Source: a virus
Virus record (IMG/VR): IMGVR_UViG_3300030450_002758
Span: 1 to 22,346 of that record
DNA: 22,346 nucleotides
Reading direction: 5' to 3' (one strand)
Position numbers and translations under genes: made by a program. Below, piece by piece: positions 12,018-22,040 of the stretch; the stretch's first letter is position 1; the number at the start of each line of letters is the position of its first letter. Under the pieces are notes generated by a model. That model saw only the letters and a program-made list of their open reading frames with translations. It was not told the DNA's origin and searched no databases.

Positions 12018-12356
12018 ATGAACAAAACAAAAAACAAGCAATGGATTACAAATTATTATTTTAGACAAAAAGAATTATCAACTGAAATACTCAAGACCCT
12101 TTACCAAGAGGGATTTGAACCTGAATATAAGGAGAGAGAGGTGCAAAGATACACGTTGAGACAATACATAGAATTTATGGGTACGGAGGCAGCCGCAAAA
12201 CTTTTTGAATGTACTCCTGGAACTGCAAAAGCATATAGGTATGGCAGAAGACAACCCTCCATCAAGCAAGCAAAAATCATAATAAAGAATACTGGCGGTA
12301 AATTAGATTTTGAATCTATCTACGGGCCAATAGACGAAACTAAGAAAGAAAGCTAG
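12018..12356 (+). CDS. Helix-turn-helix protein, Cro-like C-terminal half (112 aa)
   Basis: The N-terminal half is basic and polar (MNKTKNKQWITNYYFRQKEL). The C-terminal half (residues 47-105) reads LRQYIEFMGTEAAAKLFECT, then PGTAKAYRYGRRQPSIKQAK, then IIKNTGGKLDFESIYGP. This is a helix-turn-helix (AAAKLFECTPGTAKAYRYG) in the Cro style, with the ending (TGGKLDFESIYGP) seen in phage HTH proteins. The ATG has no Shine-Dalgarno. Being first in the replication block and next to a dyad (11972-12002), it is probably an autoregulator or replication-control protein. Its TAG overlaps the GTG start of the primase-helicase. Confidence 0.72.
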   Translation: MNKTKNKQWITNYYFRQKELSTEILKTLYQEGFEPEYKEREVQRYTLRQYIEFMGTEAAAKLFECTPGTAKAYRYGRRQPSIKQAKIIIKNTGGKLDFESIYGPIDETKKES

Positions 12357-14476
12357 TGCTTAACATAGAGGTAACTGCGCAGGATACTGCGTTGGATCTT
12401 GCTCTCGCTTATCTGGAACATGGCTATAAGCCTGTACCTTTATTGAGACATAACAAAGTACCGCCAAAAGAATTAGGCGGTTGGCAACAATTTAAAGAGC
12501 AACCTCCAAGTGAAGAACAAATAACGAAATGGTTTAAAGGTCGTGACGATCTCGTTGTTGCTTTGATATGCGGTAAATTTATCGTTGTAGATGCTGACAC
12601 ACCAGAGGCTGTCAATTGGGCAGAAGAAAACTTACCTAACACTCCATGTAAGGTTGTTACTGGTAAGGGTATGCACTATTACTATAATAATCCTGAGAAC
12701 TATACGACTTATGTAGCTAGAAGAACCAACACGTCTGACCCTGCAAAGTTAATTGATATAAGAGGAACAGGCGGTCTTATAATTGCACCATACAACATAC
12801 ATGCGACTGGTGCGATATACGAACCAAAATTTATCCCTGGGTGGGATTGGCATAACACTAGCGACTTACCTGACTTTACAAAAGAAAACTGGATACAGAT
12901 AACTGGTGCTGAAAAGATAAATGGCAAACCAATAGCTACTCCATTCTCAATGGATGGTGTGGTTCAAGGGAGTCGTAATGACAATGCAGCCAGATTAGCA
13001 GGTAACTTGATTGCTAAAGGTGTCAGTATAGAAATGGTTGAGTTTTTTGTTCAACAATGGAACTTGCAAAACAAACCACCATTATCAAAGAATGAAATAT
13101 CAACAACTGTCAATTCCATACTAAAAACCCATCAAAGAAAAAACCAACAAGCACCATTATTTAAGAAAAGCCAATACTCAATAAAAGAACCGAAAGACTT
13201 GTATGATCCACCAGGTATTCTTAAAAAAGTATTTGAGTATTCAAAAAAGATTGCACACATACAGCAACCTGCACTATCAATGCAAACTGCATTAGCTTTT
13301 GGCTCTGTCGCACTTGGTCGTATATATAGAACAGATATGAATAACTTTTCATCTTTGTTTTTTATGTGTATTGCAAAATCAGGACAAGGTAAAGAGAACG
13401 TAAAAACTACAATAGAATCAATATTAGACGCATCAGGACACGCTGACATTATGGCAGGTGATGGATACACCAGTTCGGGTGCTGTTTATAGTTTACTTAG
13501 ACATAAACCAACACATATAACTGTGATGGATGAATTTGGTAAAAGATTAGAAAGTATTGCAAAAGCATCCAACTCAAACAAAGAAGACGCTCTACAAGTG
13601 CTTATGGAGTCGTGGGGTCGCTGTCACGGCACTTTAAGACCTGACAACTACTCTTTGATGACTTTGACCGCAAAACAGCAACAGGAGGCTATGGATCGCT
13701 CTACAATCAAACCTGCAATTACTTTGATAGGTATGTCAGTACCACGTAACTTTTATGGTGCTTTATCTACTGGTCGTATCGTAGATGGTTTTTTGAATAG
13801 ATTTATCGTTGTTGAATCTAAGCTACCAAGATCAGTAGGTAGACTCGTATCTTACAGCGAACCTGATTACGATGTTTGTGAATGGATAAGACGAATTAGA
13901 CAACCAATGAATGAAATGGAGCAAATGGCAATAAACAATTCAGAATTGGATATGAAACAAAGAGTCGTGAAGTTCGACCAAAGTTCGTTAGACTTATTGA
14001 ATGTACTTGCTCACGATCTTATCAAACAACAAGACAAACTAGAGAAAGACGGATTAGAAGTTCTTTTATCCAGGACAAAAGAAAAATCCATGCGGTTAGC
14101 TTTGATATGCCAACTTGCAGACAATCCAAACGCTAAGACCATATCAAGTGAAATGACAGAGTGGGCAATAAATTATGTCAACTATTACGATCAGATAATG
14201 ATTGATACATGTGAAGATAAAGTTGCAGGCTCAGAGATGGAAAGCAGAATAAAACAAGTCTTGAGTTTCATCAGAACGCAAGGCGAAATAGGTATCAGTA
14301 GAAGGGATATTGATAGAAGAGAAATATTTAGATCAATGAAGTCGTTTGAGGTCAAAGAGATTATAAATAGATTGATGAACGCAGGAGAGATACAAGAAAA
14401 GAGTGTGCGTACAAAATCTACAGGTAGGCCAATGAAACGGATAGTCGCAATCGACCCTGACTTCTTTGAAGACTAG
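12356..14476 (+). CDS. Primase-helicase: prim-pol domain fused to DUF3987 ATPase
   Basis: Replication protein of 706 residues that should prime and unwind DNA. The N-terminal bifunctional primase/polymerase domain has IVVDADTP with the metal-binding Asp79 and Asp81, GKGMHYY with His107, and LIDIRGTGG with Asp134. A linker (200-285) follows. The DUF3987-type ATPase domain has the P-loop AKSGQGKEN (340-348, Lys346) and Walker B HITVMDEFGK (Asp392, Glu393). The C-terminal 100 residues look like a winged helix (ISRRDIDRREIFRSMKSFEV). The GTG start at 12356 shares a base with the previous TAG. Such fusions replace separate DnaG- and DnaB-like proteins in many phages. No phage DNA polymerase gene is in the window. 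Confidence 0.88.
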   Translation: MLNIEVTAQDTALDLALAYLEHGYKPVPLLRHNKVPPKELGGWQQFKEQPPSEEQITKWFKGRDDLVVALICGKFIVVDADTPEAVNWAEENLPNTPCKVVTGKGMHYYYNNPENYTTYVARRTNTSDPAKLIDIRGTGGLIIAPYNIHATGAIYEPKFIPGWDWHNTSDLPDFTKENWIQITGAEKINGKPIATPFSMDGVVQGSRNDNAARLAGNLIAKGVSIEMVEFFVQQWNLQNKPPLSKNEISTTVNSILKTHQRKNQQAPLFKKSQYSIKEPKDLYDPPGILKKVFEYSKKIAHIQQPALSMQTALAFGSVALGRIYRTDMNNFSSLFFMCIAKSGQGKENVKTTIESILDASGHADIMAGDGYTSSGAVYSLLRHKPTHITVMDEFGKRLESIAKASNSNKEDALQVLMESWGRCHGTLRPDNYSLMTLTAKQQQEAMDRSTIKPAITLIGMSVPRNFYGALSTGRIVDGFLNRFIVVESKLPRSVGRLVSYSEPDYDVCEWIRRIRQPMNEMEQMAINNSELDMKQRVVKFDQSSLDLLNVLAHDLIKQQDKLEKDGLEVLLSRTKEKSMRLALICQLADNPNAKTISSEMTEWAINYVNYYDQIMIDTCEDKVAGSEMESRIKQVLSFIRTQGEIGISRRDIDRREIFRSMKSFEVKEIINRLMNAGEIQEKSVRTKSTGRPMKRIVAIDPDFFED

Positions 14477-14484
14477 GAGGAACA

Positions 14485-14958
14485 ATGAACGCAAAACCAA
14501 AGATGGAAACGATTAACGATCAGAAAAGAGAAGAAAGAGTGGCTGGCTTTATAGAGGGATTATGGGGAGTCAGTTGCAACAAACTACCAGTATCATACGG
14601 ATTGGACTACTGGTGTGAAAGTAAACAGTCATCATTCTGGTTAGAAGTTAAGTGTCGCAGCTTCGGTATAGATAGATACGATACGCTGTTACTGAGTGCG
14701 TCTAAACTCAGGATGGGCGGTGCTTTATCTCTATCCACCAATCATCCATTCGTGATTGTATTTGCTATGACTGATAGCGTGTATTCACACACCTGGGATA
14801 GAAACAAAGTATATGATGTTAGATTTGGTACGATAGCTGAACCCATACTTCCAGAGGATTCCGAGCCATACATACACTTCTCCAGAAACGAATTAGACTG
14901 TTTATCAGATAAACCTTTAGGATTCGATAGAGAAGAACTTGGGATTAACTATAACTAA
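14485..14958 (+). CDS. PD-(D/E)XK endonuclease, Holliday-junction resolvase-like (157 aa)
   Basis: GGAGG is four bases before the ATG (MNAKPKMETINDQKREERVA). Active-site pattern: an early Glu in EERVAGFIEGLWG (17-28), Asp41 in SYGLDYW, then SFWLEVKCRS with Glu54 and Lys56, the D...E-x-K signature. This resembles small phage resolvases or nucleases that process branched DNA, and the position directly after the primase-helicase fits. It is not similar in wording to the other nuclease at 9566-9907, so the two are distinct enzymes. The stop TAA shares bases CTAA (14955-14958) with the stop of the convergent virion gene. Confidence 0.75.
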   Translation: MNAKPKMETINDQKREERVAGFIEGLWGVSCNKLPVSYGLDYWCESKQSSFWLEVKCRSFGIDRYDTLLLSASKLRMGGALSLSTNHPFVIVFAMTDSVYSHTWDRNKVYDVRFGTIAEPILPEDSEPYIHFSRNELDCLSDKPLGFDREELGINYN

Positions 14959-17900
14959 ACTCGTCTGAGTAACTCAGCGATTTCCTGATCTCTTGGGTTT
15001 GGTAATAATGTTGGGCCGATAGGTGCTGTATTGATTTGATCGGAAGTGTATGCCACATCTGGCAATCTCAAATCTAATGATGGTGCTTGAGTTGGAAGCA
15101 TATCAACAACATCTTTAAATTGTTCAGTTGCTGCATCCGTAATACCAGTTCTTTCGCCCTCTTTCTTAATAGCTTCAATACCTGCATCTGTACCTTCACG
15201 TAATTCAGTAACACCTGCGATTCTCAATGCTTTTGAAGCAGCACTCATAACTGTCAATATTGAACCTTTGTCTGATTTAGAAAGTGCTGCTATTACTTTT
15301 GGACTACTAAAGAAAGATTTATATACAGTCAAACCAATTGCAAGTGGCAACACATTTAAGTTAAAAAAGTTCGCAGCTATCGTACCTGCGACGATAGTAC
15401 CAGCCCCTGCTTTTTCTGTCGCTCCAACCGTAGTTTGTAAACTTCTAGCTAAACCCCTTAATGCAGTTGACATTTCTTTACCAAACATCGCTTCTAGTGT
15501 TTCATCGCCATACGAGTCTAAAGCTCTTTGAAAAACACCAGGTTTGAATATTTCTGATATTTCTGATGATCCAGGTCTTACACCTTTGTAAATCATTTTT
15601 TCGAGAGCCTCTTCTCTTACCGCAGCAAAAGCCTCTGGCGATAAAATTTGTTTTGCTTGATTTATTTCTCTTGCGCTTTGTGGTCTAAATATTGCACCTA
15701 CTATTGTTTCAGGATTTGAGTTTTCTATATTTGTCATCAATCGAGATTTTTCGGCAGTCAATCTAGCGTTACTGGCTTCGGCTCTGTCTTCGATTGAATC
15801 TAAAAATTTACCAAAAGTTGTACCTTGTGCATCTTTAGATGTTCTTATCTCATTTACTAATCTCAGTACATCTCTTTGTTGTAGTTTTGGATCAAACTTA
15901 CGCATATTTTGGAGTGTAGTAACCATTTTAGAATAATTTGCACCCAATAATGGCTCAAGAGTTGCTTGATATTTCAAGATGTTATTAGAATAAGTTTGTA
16001 AATTGACGATACCAGTAGCAGGGTCTGTCGCTGAATCAAGAGAATCTTTGAATAATCTTCTGGTCAAATCTGTTCTAAGTTGATTCGCAACTGCTGGATC
16101 TCTTCTAGCCATCGCATTTATGATGTCTTCCATGTCACCGCCTCTATTGGCTTTCATAACATACTCGTATACATCTTTTGAATTTATTGCATGTCTTTCG
16201 TTATCTGTTTTTATTTTTTGTACTCTGGCGTTATTGAAAGGTTTTATTGCCTCTCGATATAATTGTTGTTCTTCTCTAAGTCTTCCTACTAAAGATGCAA
16301 CTTCCTTTTTGTTGCCAAGTTTTGCCCTATCTGCTGCTGATAATCCTTCACCGAGTGGGACTTTTGGAGGTGGCCCGAATTTACCAGCCACAGCTTCTGC
16401 TGAATATATAAATGTTTCATCTGCTTCATCAATGATTTTTGTTATTTTGTCCTTTACTTGATCAAAAAAATGTCCAGCAGAACCTGCGTTACCTAATTTT
16501 TGTGCAGCTTGCACACCTTTGATTGCTTCTTCTATTTTTCGTAATTTAGTAAGATTTACAACACCACTATAAGGGCCATCTTTTTTTCCTATCTGTTCTG
16601 AAAGACCTTTTATAATATTCAGTCCACCTAAATCATCTGCGTATTGTAAAAGTACATTTTCATCAGCAAGTTCATCATCTATAAATTTCTTTACCTCGTC
16701 CAGTTTCGCTCCTAACCTGGTAACATATTCTTCGTGAACTATGCCACCTTGAAAGGCTCTCATATCATCGTCAATAGCTTTGTATATTTTTTGATGATGG
16801 TTCATTGTGTCTTTGTATGCTTTTCTTATTGTGTTTTGCACATTAAAGCCAAGGTCGGATCTGTTGGTGGCTTGCATTATTGGCCCGAATCCCCCTGTCT
16901 GCGCAGATAGATCATCTATCATTTTACTTAGTTGATTGTTGGCTTTTCTTTCGGCAGCTTTCAATTTGTCTTTTGCAATTTTTATTTCTGCGGCTGGTGC
17001 ATCTAAATCAACGAGTCTTTGTAACTCTTTGGAAGCACCATCTGCATCAGCCAAGTCTCCTCTTAATTTACCGACTAACGCTTGATTATAATTTTTAAAA
17101 CCTGTCTCTCTCGCTTGTCTACCTGCAATAGCTTCACCCATCGCTTGTGATCTACCAGGTATAGCAGCTCCTAGATAAGAAAGACTGACAGCTGCTCTTT
17201 CGCCTAAGTCAGCTATGTTTCCTTTTTTAAATTCTGCATCAATTTCTTTGGTTGTTAATACTCTGCCTTTTTTTTCCTCTAAACGTAGATAATCATCCAT
17301 TGCATACCCTTTTGACATAACATGCGCACTCGCAATGTCCTTTGGGTTTGCTTTTTTACCAAAAAATGCAGTATATCCAACACCTCCTATCTCTCCTAAA
17401 GTTTGCGCACCTGCACCAAATACAAATTCAGATGTTAGTAACTCTGCTATTTCTTCTTTTGATTGTTTTTGAAAGCCACTAGCAGATTCGTATGCTTCTT
17501 CTACACCTTTACCACCAGCAGTACCAAATCCACCTAGAAAAATATTAGCTAATCTTTGATTACCAACGAGAGTTTTTATAAATTTTGCTACTCTCATGTG
17601 TGGTGATAACGCAGCTATTGCACCAAATACAGGGCCTGCAATACCAGAAAAATCAGCAAAGTCGCCAGATGAAAATCCTCTTTCATCAATAACAATATTT
17701 TTATCTGAGAATAATTTTTCGTCAAATAGATTTTTTTCTGAGAGTGTTCTTTGTCCTTCGGGTGTAATAGCAAGATTGCCTCTGCTGTCATACGTAAAAC
17801 CTTCATCGCCTGCGTATGTTGTAAGAATACCCTCTTTTTCTATCTCTCTGCCAGCTTGATCTCTACCTTCAGCTATACCCAAAAGAGAACGTAACTTGGT

Positions 17901-18059
17901 GCTTTTAACGCCAGTATCGTAATCAAAAAACGCCTTGTCGTAAACTTTAGAGCCTTCAGTTTTTTCAAGTTCGGCAAACGCTTTCTGAGTAGCTTGATCT
18001 TCATTATCAGCCTCTACTCTTATTACTATATCTGGCCTAACTTTGACATCGTAAATCAT
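14955..18059 (-). CDS. Large virion protein, probable internal/ejection protein (1034 aa)
   Basis: The largest gene and the last of the structural operon. It is mainly Ala/Glu/Lys-rich helical sequence, with hydrophobic stretches at about 134-180 (FSGIAGPVFGAIAALSP; NIFLGGFGTAGG) and 887-917 (VAGTIAANFFNLNVLPLAIG). These could enter a membrane, as expected of proteins ejected with phage DNA. The C-terminus ends LLPNPRDQEIAELLRRV. No enzyme motif (for example transglycosylase) is recognised. It is coupled by an ATGA overlap to the 641-residue gene upstream. The ejection role is inferred from size, helical content, hydrophobic segments and position. Confidence 0.65.
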   Translation of the reverse strand: MIYDVKVRPDIVIRVEADNEDQATQKAFAELEKTEGSKVYDKAFFDYDTGVKSTKLRSLLGIAEGRDQAGREIEKEGILTTYAGDEGFTYDSRGNLAITPEGQRTLSEKNLFDEKLFSDKNIVIDERGFSSGDFADFSGIAGPVFGAIAALSPHMRVAKFIKTLVGNQRLANIFLGGFGTAGGKGVEEAYESASGFQKQSKEEIAELLTSEFVFGAGAQTLGEIGGVGYTAFFGKKANPKDIASAHVMSKGYAMDDYLRLEEKKGRVLTTKEIDAEFKKGNIADLGERAAVSLSYLGAAIPGRSQAMGEAIAGRQARETGFKNYNQALVGKLRGDLADADGASKELQRLVDLDAPAAEIKIAKDKLKAAERKANNQLSKMIDDLSAQTGGFGPIMQATNRSDLGFNVQNTIRKAYKDTMNHHQKIYKAIDDDMRAFQGGIVHEEYVTRLGAKLDEVKKFIDDELADENVLLQYADDLGGLNIIKGLSEQIGKKDGPYSGVVNLTKLRKIEEAIKGVQAAQKLGNAGSAGHFFDQVKDKITKIIDEADETFIYSAEAVAGKFGPPPKVPLGEGLSAADRAKLGNKKEVASLVGRLREEQQLYREAIKPFNNARVQKIKTDNERHAINSKDVYEYVMKANRGGDMEDIINAMARRDPAVANQLRTDLTRRLFKDSLDSATDPATGIVNLQTYSNNILKYQATLEPLLGANYSKMVTTLQNMRKFDPKLQQRDVLRLVNEIRTSKDAQGTTFGKFLDSIEDRAEASNARLTAEKSRLMTNIENSNPETIVGAIFRPQSAREINQAKQILSPEAFAAVREEALEKMIYKGVRPGSSEISEIFKPGVFQRALDSYGDETLEAMFGKEMSTALRGLARSLQTTVGATEKAGAGTIVAGTIAANFFNLNVLPLAIGLTVYKSFFSSPKVIAALSKSDKGSILTVMSAASKALRIAGVTELREGTDAGIEAIKKEGERTGITDAATEQFKDVVDMLPTQAPSLDLRLPDVAYTSDQINTAPIGPTLLPNPRDQEIAELLRRV

Positions 18060-19981
18060 TTTGATCTGTCTAAAAATATAATATTACTTGGATAAAGACT
18101 ACTTGATGTAGGCGTGAGAGAATAATTATCTCCTGGTTTTGCAGCTAGAATCTTATCTATTGTATCTTTGAAAGGTAGAATTAAATTCATACCTCTGTTC
18201 CCATATATTGGATCCATTACAGTACGATATGTGACAGATATTTTTCTTTGTTTGTCTGCATTATTCTTTTGTAAATCTGCTCTGCCCTTTCTTAGCTTCT
18301 TAACTATTTCGGAAGGAACAGATGTTAAATCTATCCCACCAAATATTTTTTCTACGATTTGTCTGTCTAAATCAGAAATAGTCCTACCAGATTCGTTAAG
18401 TATTTCTCGTATACTTCTTTGTTTTACTTGTTCAATAGCGTTTGTTATTTGTGTTGCATCGGATGGATCAAAATCCATACCAGATAATGCTTTCAATTTG
18501 TCTGCATATATGTCGAATTGACCGAACACACCCGATACTCTACCGCCTGATAATCTTGCATTTTCAAAAATGCCAATTAAGTCATCCATAATCTGGATAG
18601 ATGCTTCAGTACCTTCAAAAAATTGTATGTTTTCACTCATTTCAGAAACATTTTTATTGAGAGCTTGTAACTCAGTCGGTTTCAGACCACCTTCAGCTTT
18701 TTGTTTGATTTCTTCTTTTAGTAATTCATTAAAAGCCTCTCTACCAGCCACTTCTTCTGCGTATTTCTCTTCAGCAGCCCCAGCAGCTCCTAATGCAATT
18801 CCTTGTCCAATCTGTCCAGTAGTTGCTAAACCTTTACCAAGGTTTCTTGCAAATCGAATAAAGTCAGGACTTTGTATAAACTCGCCAAAGTTTCTTTTAG
18901 TTGCTTCACCATCTGTTATATCTGGTTTTGCATCATCACCTGTTCCTAGAGTCTCATCTTGATCTTCGCCTTCACCTTCGCCTTCAGTTCCAGCTTCGCC
19001 TTCACCTTCACCTTCTTTAACTTCGGTGACAGGAACTTCTGAAGTGTCAACATCTGGCTGTCCTGCATCTTCTGCTTCATCTGATACAGGTTCGTCGTTT
19101 ATGTTTTCTAAATCTCTACTTATTGGATCTAAATTAGCTTCTTCTCTAAGTTGATCTACAGTTGCATCTAAATTTGGTGTTGACATATCTAAAGAACCAA
19201 AAAGATCAGTTATAGTATCCTTCGCACCTTTGAACATACTTTGGTCTGGATCGTTTAAATCAGATACCATATCTCTGAAAGCAGGTTCTGTTCTGCCACC
19301 ACGTCTTATAAACGCATCAGGATCGCCATCATATTTTTCTGCTCTAAAAATATCTCCGATAGTTTCGCTACCAAAAAAATCTGCTAAAGTTTCTATTCCT
19401 TCCCTGGCTTCTTCTGCTCCAACACCAGCAGTTATTCTTGCAAGAGAACGTAAATTGAATGGCATTTTTGCCTGTTTTTCTTTGTCTAACGAGCCAATAC
19501 CAAATTTACGTTGATCTGTAAATTCACCAGGTTCACCTACAATTAAATCTGAATATCCAGGTAAATTTCTATTAAGATAAGAAACAACTTCTTGCTGAAG
19601 ATTACTACCTAGTTTTGCATTTGGAGCGTTCAAAAGTGCGAGAACTTTTTCTGCACTTACGTTATCTCGTTTAATATTTGAAATAAGACCAGACATATTG
19701 ATACTAGAGCCATCATCAAATACAACAGAATTAGGGTCTATTCTTCTTATATCGTCCATCGTGCCTGATGGAGGCATTGTTTGTGCATCTACTGGAAACA
19801 GTTCTCTGTATTCTCGCATTTTATCCAAAACAGTTGCTGTTTCAATTGCAGGAAACTCACCTTTTATAAATTTTGTTACCTCTGCTGGAGCGTATCCTTG
19901 AGCAGTATAGTATTGGATGAGTCTGTCTACATTTACAACTTCATCGCCATTTGCAAACATTTGTCTTTGAAATACATTCAT
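18056..19981 (-). CDS. Virion-associated protein with acidic Glu-Gly linker (641 aa)
   Basis: Starts MNVFQRQMFANGDEVVNVDR, an N-terminus I associate with structural proteins of uncultured marine phages. The N-terminal 290 residues are mixed helical. Residues 295-355 are acidic and low complexity with EGEGEGEAGTEGEGEGED (323-340), encoded by a hexanucleotide repeat. The C-terminal 280 residues are helical (FGEFIQSPDFIRFARNLGKG; ALNKNVSEMSENIQFFEG). The linker probably separates two domains. Overlaps the next gene by ATGA; two bases separate it from the gene before. It may be a second internal or tail-hub protein; no enzymatic motif is seen. Confidence 0.65.
   Translation of the reverse strand: MNVFQRQMFANGDEVVNVDRLIQYYTAQGYAPAEVTKFIKGEFPAIETATVLDKMREYRELFPVDAQTMPPSGTMDDIRRIDPNSVVFDDGSSINMSGLISNIKRDNVSAEKVLALLNAPNAKLGSNLQQEVVSYLNRNLPGYSDLIVGEPGEFTDQRKFGIGSLDKEKQAKMPFNLRSLARITAGVGAEEAREGIETLADFFGSETIGDIFRAEKYDGDPDAFIRRGGRTEPAFRDMVSDLNDPDQSMFKGAKDTITDLFGSLDMSTPNLDATVDQLREEANLDPISRDLENINDEPVSDEAEDAGQPDVDTSEVPVTEVKEGEGEGEAGTEGEGEGEDQDETLGTGDDAKPDITDGEATKRNFGEFIQSPDFIRFARNLGKGLATTGQIGQGIALGAAGAAEEKYAEEVAGREAFNELLKEEIKQKAEGGLKPTELQALNKNVSEMSENIQFFEGTEASIQIMDDLIGIFENARLSGGRVSGVFGQFDIYADKLKALSGMDFDPSDATQITNAIEQVKQRSIREILNESGRTISDLDRQIVEKIFGGIDLTSVPSEIVKKLRKGRADLQKNNADKQRKISVTYRTVMDPIYGNRGMNLILPFKDTIDKILAAKPGDNYSLTPTSSSLYPSNIIFLDRSK
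18964..19015 (-). repeat. Hexanucleotide repeat encoding the Glu-Gly linker
   Basis: On the plus strand, units of CTTCGC/CTTCAC/CTTCAG repeat about eight times with one variant unit (TTCCAG, 18988-18993). The unit keeps the reading frame, so copy-number slippage would lengthen or shorten the acidic linker of the 641-residue virion protein without a frameshift. Confidence 0.7.
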
Positions 19982-19983
19982 AA

Positions 19984-21003
19984 TTATGACATCGGTTTTC
20001 TTGCGCCGTAAGGATTAGCAAAGTTGGCGTATGTGCTAAACATCGAACCGATACCTGCTGCTGTAGGGTCTGCTGGTATTCCGTATGTTGGTGTTACTTG
20101 AGTCATTCCTGATTCGTAACTTGGCAAGAAACCTTTAACAAATGTCGCAGCAGTCGCTGGTGCAAATCTATCTGCGGTCTGAGCTGCAAATGCTCTGCCA
20201 AGTCCTGTTTCTTTAAGATCTCTAGCAGTACCACCTAATCTTGCTAATTCTGCTCGTTGTTTTTCTCCGAGTGTAACAGCTTCTCTACCTAAACCTCCAA
20301 GTGATGCACCTAATCCAGCTATACCTCTACCTGCACCAGCAAGCGTTGATCCGAATCTTTCTTGCGCACTTCTTTCTCTACCAAACTCACCCATCGCTGC
20401 GCCTCTGGCATCTCTGAATCCACCAGATCGTATACCAGCTAATGCCTCACCAAGTCCTCTGCCGAGTGCTGCTCTTCTTTCGTCTGCTGTTAATCTTGCT
20501 CTTGATCCAAATGCTGACTCGCCACCAGTTTGTATATCTCTAGCACGTTGTCCTACATCTGCTATTTCACCAGCTTTAAATACATCATCTATTGTTTGTT
20601 GTACTACTCTGTCTTCGTATGGATCAAAATAGTCTTGTATCATCGTAGAAGGATCAAACTGCATTTCAGCAGCTTGTCTAGCAACACCAGTAGCGTCTCT
20701 AGTAAGACCAATACCTTCTAGTATTGCTCTTTGGTTTGCATCTAAAAACGGTTGAAATGAACCAACACCACCGTAAGCACCACGCATCGCTTCCATTTCT
20801 AATGGTGATAAACCTGCTGTTTGTTGAACAGGAGTAGGTGATCCGTATACTCTGTTTGCTGCATCTATTGCTTGAGATATAATTCCTGGAGTATCTGGAG
20901 AACCAAAATACGCTTCTCTAACGAAAGGATCAGATAAAATTTCTTTTCTTTCAACACCAAGCATTACAGGGTTCATTCCAACTGGTACTTCTGACATTGC
21001 CAT
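19984..21003 (-). CDS. Gly/Ala/Arg-rich virion protein (339 aa)
   Basis: Starts MAMSEVPVGMNPVMLGVERK; the ATG overlaps the previous TAA (TAATG at 21001-21005). The first 130 residues are mixed, with a repeated aromatic-Pro style (YFGSPDTPGI, DYFDPYEDRV). Residues 140-270 are strikingly Gly/Ala/Arg-rich with small-residue helices (GRGLGEALAGIRSGGFRDAR; LAGAGRGIAGLGASLGGLG). Such composition is typical of small internal/ejection or tail-tube-interior proteins. No enzyme motif is found. It lies between two other structural genes in the same operon, so a virion role is probable; the exact role is not determined. Confidence 0.65.
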   Translation of the reverse strand: MAMSEVPVGMNPVMLGVERKEILSDPFVREAYFGSPDTPGIISQAIDAANRVYGSPTPVQQTAGLSPLEMEAMRGAYGGVGSFQPFLDANQRAILEGIGLTRDATGVARQAAEMQFDPSTMIQDYFDPYEDRVVQQTIDDVFKAGEIADVGQRARDIQTGGESAFGSRARLTADERRAALGRGLGEALAGIRSGGFRDARGAAMGEFGRERSAQERFGSTLAGAGRGIAGLGASLGGLGREAVTLGEKQRAELARLGGTARDLKETGLGRAFAAQTADRFAPATAATFVKGFLPSYESGMTQVTPTYGIPADPTAAGIGSMFSTYANFANPYGARKPMS

Positions 21004-22007
21004 TATATTTCCTCGAATATATTCATTAACTCACGCATGTTTGCTACACCGCGTTCTCTGTCTGGGTTATCTGTTTTTACTAGAGTAATGCCTGAATCTG
21101 ATTTTGATAGATCAAATGCACCTGCACCTCTCGTTGCTTTTGCAGTCATCACATATTCACCATCGCTTAACATCGCTGGTATATCATCTGATGTGCCAGT
21201 TCCAGAGCCTGCTGATTCGCCACCATCTCTCATATCAATTTCGGCTATACCGCCTTGATTAAAATATTGTCTGTTAATTTCACCGCCACCAGCTACATTT
21301 AGGACTGATGGTTTTGGTGCTAATCCGAATTCTGCTCTAGTACCGCCAGTTCCCATATCACTTGCTAGTTGGTATCTGCCTAGAGAATCCATCATCACTT
21401 GAGGTGTTGCAGCTATACCGCCTTCTCTACGCTTGTAATCGTCATATACAGTCTTACCTAAGATACCCATCGCTGCTAAACCGCCTATACCGCCTGGGAA
21501 CTTATCAAAAATACTATCTTTGCCGTATTTTTCCTCTAAGCCACTTTTACCGCCAAAACCTAAGTAGTCGCCAATATTTTTAATCCAATCTGGTGTTCCA
21601 CTTTTACTTGTATTTGCAATACCGCCTTCTGGATATTTTTCTAATTCTTTTTGCAAAAGAGCTATATGATTTTCCATTTCGTCATATAAACCAATATCGC
21701 CCATCGCAATACCCTCTTGACCTTTTATTTTTGCAGCTTCTATTGCTTTTTCTATACTGGTTCTTGCGGTTGCAACATTTGGATCAGGAATGATACCTAC
21801 GGATGGATTTATAGTTGAAACTGATCCAGTCCCAGGTATTCCAGGTATTCCATATTCTTGAGAGGCGAACGTGCCTAGTCCTGAAGCTAATACTTGTTTA
21901 TCAGAACCGCCTGCAACTTTGGTAATCGCTGCATTTATAATTGCGTCTTTTGCTGCTTTGTTCTTGAAAACAGATGTTATTGCGTTTGTAATAAATTCTA
22001 TTGCCAT
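21003..22007 (-). CDS. Virion protein with 'IPAMLSDGEYVMTAKA' motif (334 aa)
   Basis: Starts MAIEFITNAITSVFKNKAAK, with an AGG-type weak Shine-Dalgarno. The N-terminal 45 residues could form an amphipathic helix. Gly-rich loops follow (FGGKSGLEEKYGKD; FPGGIGGLAAMGILGKTVYD). Residues 262-297 read GGESAGSGTGTSDD, then IPAMLSDGEYVMTAKATRGA. I recall this last motif from many marine phage structural proteins; I cannot verify that here and its function is not known to me. One-base overlap with the next gene. Probably tail- or portal-associated, judging by operon position. Confidence 0.65.
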   Translation of the reverse strand: MAIEFITNAITSVFKNKAAKDAIINAAITKVAGGSDKQVLASGLGTFASQEYGIPGIPGTGSVSTINPSVGIIPDPNVATARTSIEKAIEAAKIKGQEGIAMGDIGLYDEMENHIALLQKELEKYPEGGIANTSKSGTPDWIKNIGDYLGFGGKSGLEEKYGKDSIFDKFPGGIGGLAAMGILGKTVYDDYKRREGGIAATPQVMMDSLGRYQLASDMGTGGTRAEFGLAPKPSVLNVAGGGEINRQYFNQGGIAEIDMRDGGESAGSGTGTSDDIPAMLSDGEYVMTAKATRGAGAFDLSKSDSGITLVKTDNPDRERGVANMRELMNIFEEI

Positions 22008-22040
22008 TTTTTGACTGCCTACATAATATTATTAGGAATA

